A stretch of DNA of 64,000 bases, taken from contig CAMQVH010000011.1 in assembly GCA_947038155.1 (NCBI GenBank), positions 1 through 64,000 on the forward strand. Reading direction: 5' to 3'. The notes under the pieces were generated by a model, which saw nothing but the letters and a program-made list of their open reading frames with translations, was not told where the DNA came from and searched no databases. Both the position numbers and the translations under genes were made by a program. Source of the DNA: an uncultured Bacteroides sp. (lineage in GTDB: Bacteria; Bacteroidota; Bacteroidia; Bacteroidales; Bacteroidaceae). This document shows positions 44,439 to 53,017 of the stretch, in pieces; the first letter of the stretch is position 1; the number at the start of each line of letters is the position of its first letter.

Positions 44439-45755
44439 TTAGTCTCTTCTGAAAATATCACGTGTATAAACCTTATCCTCAACATCTCTCAAGCAGTTAT
44501 CAAAACGATTGGCTATGATAGCCTTACTCTGTAACTTAAATTCATCAATATTATTAACGACCTTGCTGCCGAAGAACGTTGTCCCGTCTTCAAGGGTAGG
44601 TTCATAGATAATCACCTCTGCCCCTTTAGCCTTAACGCGCTTCATAATACCTTGAATGGCAGACTGACGGAAATTGTCCGAATTCGACTTCATGGTCAAG
44701 CGGTATACGCCGATGATACAGGTATGTTCCTTGGATGCAGACCATTGTCCATTCTCAGTATAGTAACCAGCCTTGTGAAGCACAGCATCGGCTATATAAT
44801 CCTTGCGGGTTTTATTCGATTCTACGATTGCAGACATCATGTTCTGTGGAACATCCTGATAGTTGGCAAGCAACTGCTTAGTATCTTTCGGCAAACAATA
44901 ACCACCATAACCAAAGGATGGATTATTATAGTGTGTGCCAATACGAGGATCAAGACCAACGCCCTGTATTATTGACTGAGAATCTAACCCTCTCATCTCT
45001 GCATAAGTATCCAATTCATTAAAATAACTGACACGCAATGCAAGATAGGTATTAGCAAACAGTTTAACAGCTTCCGCCTCCTTGATACCCATAAAAAGAG
45101 TAGGAATATCTTCCTTGATTGCACCTTCCTGAAGCAATGCGGCAAAAGTATGCGCAGCCTTCTCTAAGGCAGGAATATCCGCAACAGACTTAATAGCTTC
45201 GTTTTCCTCGTCGAACAGCTCGCTATCAATCAACTTTGGATAACCAACAATGATACGACTTGGATATAAGTTATCGTAAAGAGCCATACTCTCACGAAGA
45301 AACTCAGGGGAAAAAAGCAAATTAAGCTTCTTGACTCCCTTACGGGCATACTTCAAATAAAGTCCCCGACAATATCCTACTGGAATAGTAGACTTGATTA
45401 CCATCACAGCATCAGGATTGACACTTAAAACCAGGTCAATGACATCCTCTATATGATGAGTATCAAAATAGTTCTTCACCGGATCATAGTTAGTAGGAGC
45501 TGCTATAACCACAAAATTAGCATCACTGTAGGCCTTGGCGCCGTCAAGCGTAGCGGTTAGCCTCAATACCTTCTCAGACAAATACTTCTCAATATACTCA
45601 TCCTGAATAGGCGATTGTTTACGATTAAGCATATCTACTTTCTCAGGAATCACATCGACTGCCGTCACCTGGTGGTGTTGCGACAAAAGCGTTGCTATGC
45701 TAAGACCAACATAGCCGGTACCTGCAACAGCAATCTTCAATTCTTTTGTATCCAT
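44439..45755 (-). CDS. ugd: UDP-glucose 6-dehydrogenase
   Basis: Oxidises UDP-glucose to UDP-glucuronate with NAD in two steps. The 438-residue protein has the Rossmann motif [19 protein letters not shown] (9-27) and [11 protein letters not shown]. The catalytic cysteine lies in [17 protein letters not shown], about residue 273. It belongs to the same family as UDP-ManNAc and GDP-Man dehydrogenases; the neighbouring GlcA-type epimerase favours UDP-glucose. It supplies acidic sugars for the capsule. Confidence 0.92.
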   Translation of the reverse strand: MDTKELKIAVAGTGYVGLSIATLLSQHHQVTAVDVIPEKVDMLNRKQSPIQDEYIEKYLSEKVLRLTATLDGAKAYSDANFVVIAAPTNYDPVKNYFDTHHIEDVIDLVLSVNPDAVMVIKSTIPVGYCRGLYLKYARKGVKKLNLLFSPEFLRESMALYDNLYPSRIIVGYPKLIDSELFDEENEAIKSVADIPALEKAAHTFAALLQEGAIKEDIPTLFMGIKEAEAVKLFANTYLALRVSYFNELDTYAEMRGLDSQSIIQGVGLDPRIGTHYNNPSFGYGGYCLPKDTKQLLANYQDVPQNMMSAIVESNKTRKDYIADAVLHKAGYYTENGQWSASKEHTCIIGVYRLTMKSNSDNFRQSAIQGIMKRVKAKGAEVIIYEPTLEDGTTFFGSKVVNNIDEFKLQSKAIIANRFDNCLRDVEDKVYTRDIFRRD

Positions 45756-45789
45756 TGTTGATTTATGTTAGTGTTCAGAATTATTCTAG

Positions 45790-47715
45790 TTATTTATCCA
45801 AGACCTCAAATCTCGGTGAGTTCTTGGATTTAAATTCAGGTACCACTCTCTTCATTAGTTTCACTGTGTCCATGATCTTTACCGTACGGGATAATTTCTC
45901 GAACTCTCCATAAGTTTCAAGAATATCAGTATATTCATAATGACGTACCTTCGCTATCATTATCTTCTTATTTTCTGTAGGAATTGTATTCTCCTTATCA
46001 CTCAATACTTCTTCATAAAGCTTCTCACCCGGACGCAATCCCGTAAACTCTATCTCAATATCTTCACCCGGACGATAACCGGCAAGTTCGATCATACGGG
46101 TAGCCAGGTCAACTATCTTCACAGCCTTTCCCATCTCAAAGACAAAAATCTCATTGCCTTCACCCATAGTGGCAGCTTCCATTACCAGACGACAAGCTTC
46201 GGGAATAGTCATAAAGAAACGAATGATATCGGGGTGAGTCACTGTGACAGGACCGCCATTCTCGATCTGTTCCTTAAAACGGGGAATTACAGAACCGTTA
46301 CTACCCAAGACGTTACCAAAGCGGGTAGTGATAAATTTGGTATGGCCTTTTACTTTTCCCTCACGGATAGCACATCCCAAACTCTGTACATAGATTTCGG
46401 CTAATCGTTTCGAGCATCCCATGACATTGGTAGGATTCACCGCCTTATCGGTAGAAACCATGATCATCTTCTCGGCTCCATATTCAACTGCCATATCAGC
46501 AACCTGGCGAGAACCGACAACGTTGACCAGCACAGCTTCACAGGGATTTTCCTCCATTAATGGAACATGCTTATAGGCAGCGGCATGAAAGATTATCTGA
46601 GGCTGATAAGTTTCGAAGACCATACGAAGACGTTCTTTCACACGAACATCTCCAATGACAGGAACAAAATCAAGACCGGGATAATTTTTCTCAAATTCCA
46701 GACGGACATTATGCAAAGGAGATTCAGCGGAATCAAACATGATCAGTTTCTTGATATTCATCTGAGCCAGCTGCCGACAAAGCTCGCTGCCAATACTACC
46801 GGCAGCTCCTGTCACCAACACAACCTTGCCACAAAACTCAGTCATCACCTCCTCCATATTGATATGAATTTCTGAACGACCCAGCAAGTCTTCAATCTTG
46901 ATAGGGCGTACCCATTGGTGGAAACTTCCGTTTTCGTCAGCCTCACTGATACTCGGAGCAATCAACGTTTTCAATCCACTCCTTTTACAATACTGAAGCA
47001 GGCGGTCTTCCTCTTCACGGGTATTCTCGTAACGGGCAAACAGGATGCCGCCGATACATTTCTTATGAATAAGTTTATTAAAGCACTCTTCATCCTTAAA
47101 TGAATAAACGGGAAGATCAGCCACGCGTCGGATGGAGTCGCCTGTTCCGTAGATACAGAAGCCTACCACTTTATAGTGAGAGCTGTTCATTAGCCGAACT
47201 TTCAATGCCACACTCTTATCATCAATACCATAGATCAGAATATGCATATTCTTCTTATTCAGCATATTCAACAGGAGTTCATACACCAGAATCAGCTGAA
47301 TGCGAAAGCCTACCATGGCAATAAAAGTCAGCATTCCATCAAACAGTACAAAGACTATTTTCTGACTATTATGCAGTCCCGTCTGAGGCAGGAAAAGCCA
47401 GATAGCCATTGCGATACAGACAGCTTTTATCAATGCACTTCCGGCAAGTCTCCATAATTCCTTCAACTGGGAAAAACGGATCGTATTACGGTAGGTATGG
47501 AATAAAAAGGAACCTAAGACACTGGAAATCACCGAAATCGCCAAAACATGGAAGAGAGAAGTGATTTCTTTAGAAGTCTCCGTTATATAATGAATGCCGA
47601 TAAATGACACCCAGGTACAAATCAAAGCTATGAATGTATCAATTCCTAATACAATCCAATAACTAAAATAATTTTTCTGCAAATATTGAACAAAACGGTC
47701 AAATGCGTGTTTCAT
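45790..47715 (-). CDS. Membrane-bound UDP-HexNAc 4,6-dehydratase (CapD/WbpM/PglF family)
   Basis: A 641-residue protein with four N-terminal transmembrane helices (about 20-40, 55-75, 95-112, 120-150) and a CoA-binding-like domain. The catalytic SDR domain begins at VTGAAGSIGSELCRQL (301-316). The motif STDKAVNPTNVMGCSKR has Met in place of the SDR tyrosine, as in WbpM/PglF. These enzymes produce the 4-keto-6-deoxy sugar that aminotransferases use, so it is the likely partner of the WcfR-like gene. It is the first synthesis gene after the regulators upxZ and upxY. Confidence 0.92.
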   Translation of the reverse strand: MKHAFDRFVQYLQKNYFSYWIVLGIDTFIALICTWVSFIGIHYITETSKEITSLFHVLAISVISSVLGSFLFHTYRNTIRFSQLKELWRLAGSALIKAVCIAMAIWLFLPQTGLHNSQKIVFVLFDGMLTFIAMVGFRIQLILVYELLLNMLNKKNMHILIYGIDDKSVALKVRLMNSSHYKVVGFCIYGTGDSIRRVADLPVYSFKDEECFNKLIHKKCIGGILFARYENTREEEDRLLQYCKRSGLKTLIAPSISEADENGSFHQWVRPIKIEDLLGRSEIHINMEEVMTEFCGKVVLVTGAAGSIGSELCRQLAQMNIKKLIMFDSAESPLHNVRLEFEKNYPGLDFVPVIGDVRVKERLRMVFETYQPQIIFHAAAYKHVPLMEENPCEAVLVNVVGSRQVADMAVEYGAEKMIMVSTDKAVNPTNVMGCSKRLAEIYVQSLGCAIREGKVKGHTKFITTRFGNVLGSNGSVIPRFKEQIENGGPVTVTHPDIIRFFMTIPEACRLVMEAATMGEGNEIFVFEMGKAVKIVDLATRMIELAGYRPGEDIEIEFTGLRPGEKLYEEVLSDKENTIPTENKKIMIAKVRHYEYTDILETYGEFEKLSRTVKIMDTVKLMKRVVPEFKSKNSPRFEVLDK

Positions 47716-47766
47716 AATTTAAATACCCCAATAAATTATAAAGTCTTTTTCCAAAAAGTAGATTTA

Positions 47767-48150
47767 CTATGACAATAGTTTATCGTAGATTGTGTGTAAC
47801 TGAATTTTCAATGGTGAAGGCAATTGGTTTTTCAGAATCATTTGCGAACGCCTCAGAACAGTCTTCTTCTTTGCCTCATCCTCCGAATTGGCATACATAG
47901 ACACACTATATCCCATCAGAAGAGACAAGCACAAAGCAGCTTCCTGCTCGGCTGTCTTACCGTGACAAGGATACAGATCATTGATCTGTTCATGGATTTC
48001 TTTATTAAGTAGTGAAAGATCGTCGACACATATACAGTCCATATTCTCACCCATATGAAGCAATGTATCAACCGTTTTTTGAAGTTTTTCTATTTTCCCC
48101 TGTATGCTACTATTGAAGGTCCCCATCACCAACTTAGTTTCTATCGCCAA
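47767..48150 (-). CDS. upxZ: UpxZ-type inhibitor of heterologous UpxY antitermination
   Basis: A 127-residue regulator. Known UpxZ proteins block the antitermination activity of UpxY proteins from other capsule loci, so only one capsule operon is expressed strongly. Helical composition, length and ALCLSLLMGYSVSMYANSED fit the family. The start at residue 1 overlaps the upxY end by 17 bp; an ATG at residue 9 (MGTFNSS) would reduce the overlap. Position as second gene of the operon is diagnostic. Confidence 0.9.
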   Translation of the reverse strand: MAIETKLVMGTFNSSIQGKIEKLQKTVDTLLHMGENMDCICVDDLSLLNKEIHEQINDLYPCHGKTAEQEAALCLSLLMGYSVSMYANSEDEAKKKTVLRRSQMILKNQLPSPLKIQLHTIYDKLLS

Positions 48151-48712
48151 TTTGCTCTACATATCCAATAGGCATATCGACACAGGCACAGCCCAACATA
48201 TCCAGCCGGACAGCAATCTTACTTTTGCCATCTAACGCAACTAGTTCTCCTACCAGTCCCGTCAAAGGACCTTTGATAACACGGACTTTCTTTCCACGAG
48301 CTAATGGAGAATAATTCATACAGATTGCCTCTTCCGAATAATCGAGCATAAAACGGAAACGCGCCATCTGATCATCAGGAATCACAGCAGGCCTTCCCTC
48401 ACCACGCAACACCATGTAACGGCTTACCGTGGCAAGAGTTAAAGCAGCCATCCGTTCCTTCGGATCGGCATGGACGAATACCATCATCGGAAGAAGAACT
48501 GTTTCAACTAACTTACGGCGATCACTCCATTGATGGATTTCTTGCTGAACAGGAACAAAAGTCTCAATTCCCATTTTCCCCAAATATTCGGCTACTTTTT
48601 TTTCGTGATGTATGCGAACATGTGCCACATACCAGCGTTTTAAGCACGCTACGCCCTCCCCTGTCCCATTTTTGGTCCCGAGGATGGCTGATTTCTCTTT
48701 TGTTAGAATCAT
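48134..48712 (-). CDS. upxY: UpxY-type NusG-like antiterminator
   Basis: A locus-specific NusG paralogue that prevents premature termination in the capsule leader. The 192 residues have an NGN domain (about 22-130: RWYVAHVRIHHEKKVAEYLG) and a KOW domain (about 138-180: ARGKKVRVIKGPLTGLVGEL). It is the first gene downstream of the invertible element. After inversion its start codon would be about 50 bp from the predicted transcription start. It overlaps upxZ by 17 bp. Confidence 0.95.
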   Translation of the reverse strand: MILTKEKSAILGTKNGTGEGVACLKRWYVAHVRIHHEKKVAEYLGKMGIETFVPVQQEIHQWSDRRKLVETVLLPMMVFVHADPKERMAALTLATVSRYMVLRGEGRPAVIPDDQMARFRFMLDYSEEAICMNYSPLARGKKVRVIKGPLTGLVGELVALDGKSKIAVRLDMLGCACVDMPIGYVEQIGDRN

Positions 48713-48735
48713 GTTTTTTTACCCCATATGTTTCC

Positions 48736-48758
48736 GTTACTTCTTAGGTAACGGAAGT
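48736..48758 (+). repeat. Left inverted repeat of the invertible element
   Basis: 23 bp, identical to the reverse complement of 49002-49024. It contains CCGTTAC-type half-sites around a 7-bp spacer TTCTTAG (48734-48754), the layout of a tyrosine-recombinase core site. Confidence 0.93.
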
Positions 48759-48958
48759 GTATAAAGCATAAACAAACAATGAAAAAAGATTGAAAAGCAG
48801 CAGTAAATATGTTGTCAAGAGAGTTGCACCCTAAGTAGAAGGGTATATACCAATGGAAATAAGGTATATAAGGAGTGGGGCATGAAAATAAGTATTTTTC
48901 ATGTCTAAAGATGTTTTTACCCTATATTTTAGATAAAACTAAAAAAAGTGGGCTTTAA

Positions 48959-48991
48959 TTTGTTTCTTATTTGTGTTTTTGTCTATCTTTG
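48959..48991 (+). promoter_or_regulatory. Invertible capsule promoter, OFF orientation
   Basis: TTTG (48959-48962), 21-bp spacer, TATCTTTG (48984-48991), a near-perfect consensus. It points right, away from upxY. Inverting the element between the repeats maps the -7 box to about 48769-48776 on the minus strand, giving a start near 48764 and a leader of about 50 nt before upxY. No comparable leftward promoter is seen. Confidence 0.85.
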
Positions 48992-49001
48992 CATCAAATT
49001 T

Positions 49002-49024
49002 ACTTCCGTTACCTAAGAAGTAAC
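49002..49024 (-). repeat. Right inverted repeat of the invertible element
   Basis: 23-bp perfect inverse of 48736-48758. The two repeats bound a 243-bp invertible core. It lies 38 bp from the recombinase stop codon. Confidence 0.93.
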
Positions 49025-49062
49025 AGAGACAGACCTATACTGATTATCAACTTATTACACAT

Positions 49063-50019
49063 TTACACCCGTCCTATCCGACAGTTCTTCACGTAAGATA
49101 AATTCATTCGATTCACTTCTGTACGTTCCTGTAGTCCAAAACCTTTCAGATAAATCTGAGTAGTCTTAATAGACTTATGCCCTAGCGACTCGCTGATCAT
49201 TTCAATAGGAACACCACGATACTTGGCGGTAGTAGCCCAGGAATGGCGAATGGTATAAGAAGTGACGGGAGAAGTTAATCGCAAAGCTTTTGCCAATCTC
49301 TTCAGACGGTTGTTAAATCTGCGGAGAGCAGACTGATATTCCCGATATGCACTTTCGTCCTCCCTCTTCTTGTCACCAAGAAGAATACTGAATAAATAAT
49401 CAGGACATTCCGGACGGGAAGGCCGACAATTGCGAAGCTGCCTGATCATATCCTGTGCAGTATCCAGTATTTCTACACTCATCGGAGTTTTCGTCTTGAT
49501 ACGGTTATACCGAAGAATATTTTGTTCCAGCGAAGATTTCTCCAGATGAGCAAGGTCAGCGAAAGACATTCCGCAGAATTGAAACATCAAGGCAGCGATA
49601 GCCTGCGTACGACGCAAACGTTCCGATTTGGGATCTTCATAAAGGAGACGATTAAGTTCTCCGACAGGCAACGCTTTCTTCTGGCAAATATCCACTCCCG
49701 TATAAACATCATGAAACAGACGATGCACATACGGAGCCCTACCCGACTCTACTCCTCTATTATAGATGCTACGAAGCATACGCATATACGTTGATACCGT
49801 ATTCGGCTTCAGACCGGAACTATAAAGATACTGTCCGTAACAGCGCAAGCGTTCACGGGTGACTTGCCGGAAAGCAACATGGGTGGTGCCACAAAACTTG
49901 GTAAAAGAAAAAAGAGCATTCGTATAAACATGGGCCGTAGAATGACGCCCCTCTTTTCGTAAACGACCGATGTACGACTCCGCACAACGGCTAAATCCAT
50001 TTTTATTCATATATATCAC
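49063..50019 (-). CDS. Capsule-locus tyrosine recombinase
   Basis: A site-specific recombinase of 318 residues (or 315 from the ATG giving MNKNGFSRC). The N-terminal SAM-like DNA-binding domain spans about 10-105. The catalytic domain has the beta-hairpin Lys region RIKTKTPM (173-180), YTIRHSWAT with Arg258, LGH with His281 and the nucleophile in TTQIYLKGF, Tyr290. The usual first catalytic Arg is absent: the motif reads CGMSFADL, as in IntDOT-like enzymes. It lies beside 23-bp inverted repeats and is the obvious candidate to invert the capsule promoter. Confidence 0.93.
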   Translation of the reverse strand: MIYMNKNGFSRCAESYIGRLRKEGRHSTAHVYTNALFSFTKFCGTTHVAFRQVTRERLRCYGQYLYSSGLKPNTVSTYMRMLRSIYNRGVESGRAPYVHRLFHDVYTGVDICQKKALPVGELNRLLYEDPKSERLRRTQAIAALMFQFCGMSFADLAHLEKSSLEQNILRYNRIKTKTPMSVEILDTAQDMIRQLRNCRPSRPECPDYLFSILLGDKKREDESAYREYQSALRRFNNRLKRLAKALRLTSPVTSYTIRHSWATTAKYRGVPIEMISESLGHKSIKTTQIYLKGFGLQERTEVNRMNLSYVKNCRIGRV

Positions 50020-50118
50020 TAGTAAATTTATACAATGATAAGACGAAAAAAATGATTTAGCAACAGAAGTTTAAAACCTTTCCAAAAAAATTATATAAAA
50101 CTGGGGATAGAATTGATG

Positions 50119-51669
50119 CTACTCCACTATCCACTTCTCAATATTGCGTGTTTCTGAGCTAAAATTGACACCAATTTTGAATAGTCTGCGTTCATCAGTC
50201 TCAAAAGGAAGTGCATAATGCTTTTCATTAATCTGTTTGATAGCTTCTTCAGCAGTACCATCCAACTTAAATTCCATCACATATATAAATTTGTCAGTCT
50301 GTAAAACAAGGTCAATACGCCCTTCACTTGTATGATATTCTACCTTAACGTAGAAGCCAATCAACTTGAAGACAATGAATAGTACATTCTGATAATGCAA
50401 CTCCAAATCACGGGCCAACTCATAGGGAGTATCGGAAAAGAAGCTTTGCAGGCGATGAAAGAAAGCATCACAATCGCCTTGTTCGACTTCATGAATAAAT
50501 TTAGTGATCTGAAACGGTGAATCTATCTGATCTACATTTGCATAAAATGGAAGCAAATATTTCATAAATCCTTCCTCTACTTCACGATTGGGAAAACCTA
50601 AACGATAAATTTTAAAACGACGGTCATAACCTTTTATCGTAAGATATCCACTTTGATAAATCACCGGAATAGGATTTTTTGAAGTGGAATCAATACTATT
50701 CAAAACATCGGAATCTGTTTCCACATTTACAACACGCCGGAGATCGTAATGACTACTTTTTAAAAGTTCAACCAAATAGGTCGGTGTACCTGTTTCAAAC
50801 CAGTAATCACCAAACTTCATTTGGTCAAATGTATTAAGCAAACTGAAGGGATTGTAAATACCGACAGAGTCTTCTACAAAATGGTAGCCATCATAACATG
50901 CTTTCAATTCCTTGCAAACTTCATCATAACTCATTTTCTGATTCCGAGCCAGTTCATGCAATTCTTTTTCCAGATTATCGTGGATTTCTTTCTCCGTAAT
51001 GCCGCAAATTTCAATAAACCGTTCATCCATTGATATATCTTTCAGATTATTCAAGTCACTGAAAATACTTACTTTACCGAACTTAGTGACGCCTGTCAGC
51101 ATAGCGAATTTGATGTAGCCATCTTTGCTTTTCAATGCACCATAAAATGGCTTCAATGTATTACGGTAGTACTTTTGCAATTCATCGTCACCAATGGCTT
51201 GCAACATGGGTTTGTCATACTCGTCCACCAAGATGACAACGCGCTGTCCTGTCTTCTCGCAGGCACGCTGTATAATACCCGCAAAACGCAGGGAAAACGA
51301 ACGCTCGGAGGGTTCGGCTCCATATAGTTTCTCCCATGCTACCAATGACTTTTCGAGTATGTTATCAAGACTCTCGGGTACATCGTATTTTTCGATATTG
51401 AGGTCCAGATGCAATATCGGATGCTTTATCCAATCCTTTTCAAGGGTCTCGATAGCCAGACCCTCGAAAAGTTCTTTCTTCCCCTGAAAGTAAGCTTCCA
51501 GCGTAGATATAAGCAAACTTTTTCCAAAGCGACGGGGGCGACTTAGAAAATAATATCTCCCTGTTCTTGCTAATTGATAAACCAATGCCGTTTTATCAAT
51601 ATAAAAATAATCATCCTTACGGAGACTCTCGAAGTTTTGTACACCAATCGGATAAATCTTGCTATTCAT
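50119..51669 (-). CDS. AAA-ATPase-like / PD-(D/E)XK nuclease-superfamily protein
   Basis: A 516-residue cytosolic protein of the AAA-ATPase_like plus DUF1703 family, abundant in Bacteroides. The N-terminal P-loop variant RPRRFGKSLLI is at 44-54, and VVILVDEYDKPM is the Walker B-like strand. The C-terminal part has the PD-(D/E)XK pattern EGRIDLVLQTDKFIYVMEFK with Asp, Glu and Lys in place. Function of the family is unresolved; defence or mobile-element roles have been suggested. It has its own well-spaced promoter and stands between the recombinase and manA. Confidence 0.85.
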   Translation of the reverse strand: MNSKIYPIGVQNFESLRKDDYFYIDKTALVYQLARTGRYYFLSRPRRFGKSLLISTLEAYFQGKKELFEGLAIETLEKDWIKHPILHLDLNIEKYDVPESLDNILEKSLVAWEKLYGAEPSERSFSLRFAGIIQRACEKTGQRVVILVDEYDKPMLQAIGDDELQKYYRNTLKPFYGALKSKDGYIKFAMLTGVTKFGKVSIFSDLNNLKDISMDERFIEICGITEKEIHDNLEKELHELARNQKMSYDEVCKELKACYDGYHFVEDSVGIYNPFSLLNTFDQMKFGDYWFETGTPTYLVELLKSSHYDLRRVVNVETDSDVLNSIDSTSKNPIPVIYQSGYLTIKGYDRRFKIYRLGFPNREVEEGFMKYLLPFYANVDQIDSPFQITKFIHEVEQGDCDAFFHRLQSFFSDTPYELARDLELHYQNVLFIVFKLIGFYVKVEYHTSEGRIDLVLQTDKFIYVMEFKLDGTAEEAIKQINEKHYALPFETDERRLFKIGVNFSSETRNIEKWIVE

Positions 51670-51723
51670 ACTTTCTCTGATTATTTATTCATGTACCCAA
51701 TTAGGAATATAATCGGACATGCA

Positions 51724-51754
51724 CAAAGATACACCTTTCTTTCTACAACGCAAA
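51724..51754 (-). promoter_or_regulatory. Promoter of the AAA-ATPase/PD-(D/E)XK gene
   Basis: Minus strand TTTG (51754-51751), 19-bp spacer, TATCTTTG (51731-51724). Predicted start near 51718, about 50 bp before the ATG. It lies just below the manA terminator hairpin. Confidence 0.7.
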
Positions 51755-51781
51755 GCAGGCGAGAAAGTTTTTCTCGCCTGC
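51755..51781 (-). terminator. Hairpin terminator after manA
   Basis: Perfect 12-bp stem GCAGGCGAGAAA/TTTCTCGCCTGC with a 3-nt loop, 37 bp beyond the manA stop. The T-run that follows is weak. Confidence 0.65.
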
Positions 51782-51817
51782 CCGGTCTATACTTTTATCA
51801 ATAATATTGTCTATTAT

Positions 51818-52789
51818 TTACACGTATGTTTCCAGCAATTTCACGTTTCCAGCTTCCGGAGTAATTGTTACATCCTGTGTTGTAGCAGGAAGCAGAATAG
51901 ATTCTCCGGCACCTACTTTCAGTTCATTACCTTCATTGTCTTTTATCTTGCATGCACCTTCCATACAAATGAAGATCACGAATGAATCGAGTTCTGAATA
52001 ATCACAGCTGATTTCTTCGGTCATATCATACACGGAAGTAGTGAAGTACGGACAAGCTACAAGTTCTACCGGCTCATCTTTCACCGCTTCGTATTTGGTA
52101 CGATAATCATCCAACACTTCGTAATTGATGGCTTCACGCGCCAGGTCAGTATGCAATTCACGAGTCTTTCCGTTTGCATCCTTACGGTTGAAGTCATATA
52201 TACGATAAGTAATATCCGAAGTCTGCTGGATTTCGGCAATAAACGCACCGGCGCCAATACTGTGCACACGTCCGGCAGGAAGGAAGAATACATCTCCCGG
52301 CTTGATCTCATACTCCTGCAATACGTCAGTGATCGTATTGTTCAGCACGCGCTCTTTATATTCTTTCGGGGTGATTTGCTCGGAAAATCCAGAACGCAGT
52401 TTCGCTCCTTTATCAGCATCCACTACATACCACATTTCGGTTTTACCCATTGAGTTATGCCTTTTCTTTGCCAAATCATCTGCCGGATGCACCTGAATGG
52501 ATAAATCCTGCTTTGCATCGATGAATTTGATAAGCAGTGGGAATTTATTGCCAAAACGAGCATAATTCGCTTCGCCAACCAGTTCCTCGCGATACTTTCT
52601 CACCATATCAGCCAGAGTTAAACCTTTGTCCGGGCCATTAGCCACAACAGATTCATTGTCCTCTACGCCGGAAATCTCCCAGCTTTCTCCTACTCCTTTC
52701 AAGTCTGAATTCAAATGCTTGAACGGAATAATTTTGTCGCCCCCCCAAAGCGTCTGCTTCAGAATAGGTTCGAATTTTAATGGATACAT
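51818..52789 (-). CDS. manA: Mannose-6-phosphate isomerase, class I
   Basis: Zinc cupin enzyme interconverting mannose-6-P and fructose-6-P. The chosen ATG gives MYPLKFEPILKQTLWGGDKI, the family N-terminus (323 residues); the frame extends 21 codons upstream into a hairpin region. Zinc-ligand motifs are QVHPADDLA with a following KTEMWYVVDAD, and PAGRVHSIGAGAFIAEIQQ. It is the short bacterial type. It supplies mannose-derived sugar nucleotides or uses mannose; it is divergent from the galactose operon. Confidence 0.95.
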   Translation of the reverse strand: MYPLKFEPILKQTLWGGDKIIPFKHLNSDLKGVGESWEISGVEDNESVVANGPDKGLTLADMVRKYREELVGEANYARFGNKFPLLIKFIDAKQDLSIQVHPADDLAKKRHNSMGKTEMWYVVDADKGAKLRSGFSEQITPKEYKERVLNNTITDVLQEYEIKPGDVFFLPAGRVHSIGAGAFIAEIQQTSDITYRIYDFNRKDANGKTRELHTDLAREAINYEVLDDYRTKYEAVKDEPVELVACPYFTTSVYDMTEEISCDYSELDSFVIFICMEGACKIKDNEGNELKVGAGESILLPATTQDVTITPEAGNVKLLETYV

Positions 52790-52825
52790 TTTTGTTTTTC
52801 TTGTTAATAAACTTAGATTAAATTC

Positions 52826-52848
52826 TCCCGGATTATAATAATCCGGGA
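52826..52848. other. Perfect hairpin in the manA leader
   Basis: 10-bp arms TCCCGGATTA/TAATCCGGGA with loop TAA. A TATGTTTG -7-like box on the minus strand (52850-52857) lies just upstream, so the hairpin would be at the extreme 5' end of the manA mRNA, or act as an operator. Confidence 0.5.
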
Positions 52849-53017
52849 ACAAACATACGAAAAATTGTTCACTTTAAAAGAAAAGAAGGATGAAAAATAC
52901 AGAAACCTAAGTGAGAACGCTAAACTTTCCTAAACTACCCACCATATTTAGCCGGAATAATTTGTGAGTAACAAAGAATTTACCTTTATTTGCAAGAAAA
53001 TTTTAAGAATACCAGAC

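Larger units (their letters stand above)
48713..49062. other. Invertible regulatory region upstream of the capsule operon
   Basis: 350 bp without a gene. It contains 23-bp inverted repeats, a strong Bacteroides promoter pointing rightward, a palindrome GGTATATACC (48842-48851) with a second GGTATATA at 48863-48870, and a hairpin with arms CATGAAAA/TTTTCATG (48881-48903). Flipping the segment would place the promoter in front of upxY. Confidence 0.85.

Noticed and set aside
48995..49002. Leftward -7-like box (TAAATTTG on the minus strand) at the edge of the right inverted repeat, which would make the capsule ON in this orientation
   Set aside because: No TTTG -33 lies 19-21 bp upstream, and the match straddles the repeat edge. 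The rightward promoter is far better in both elements and spacing.
52964..53017. GTG-initiated N-terminal extension of galM
   Set aside because: The added 18 residues do not match the family and a good ATG follows.
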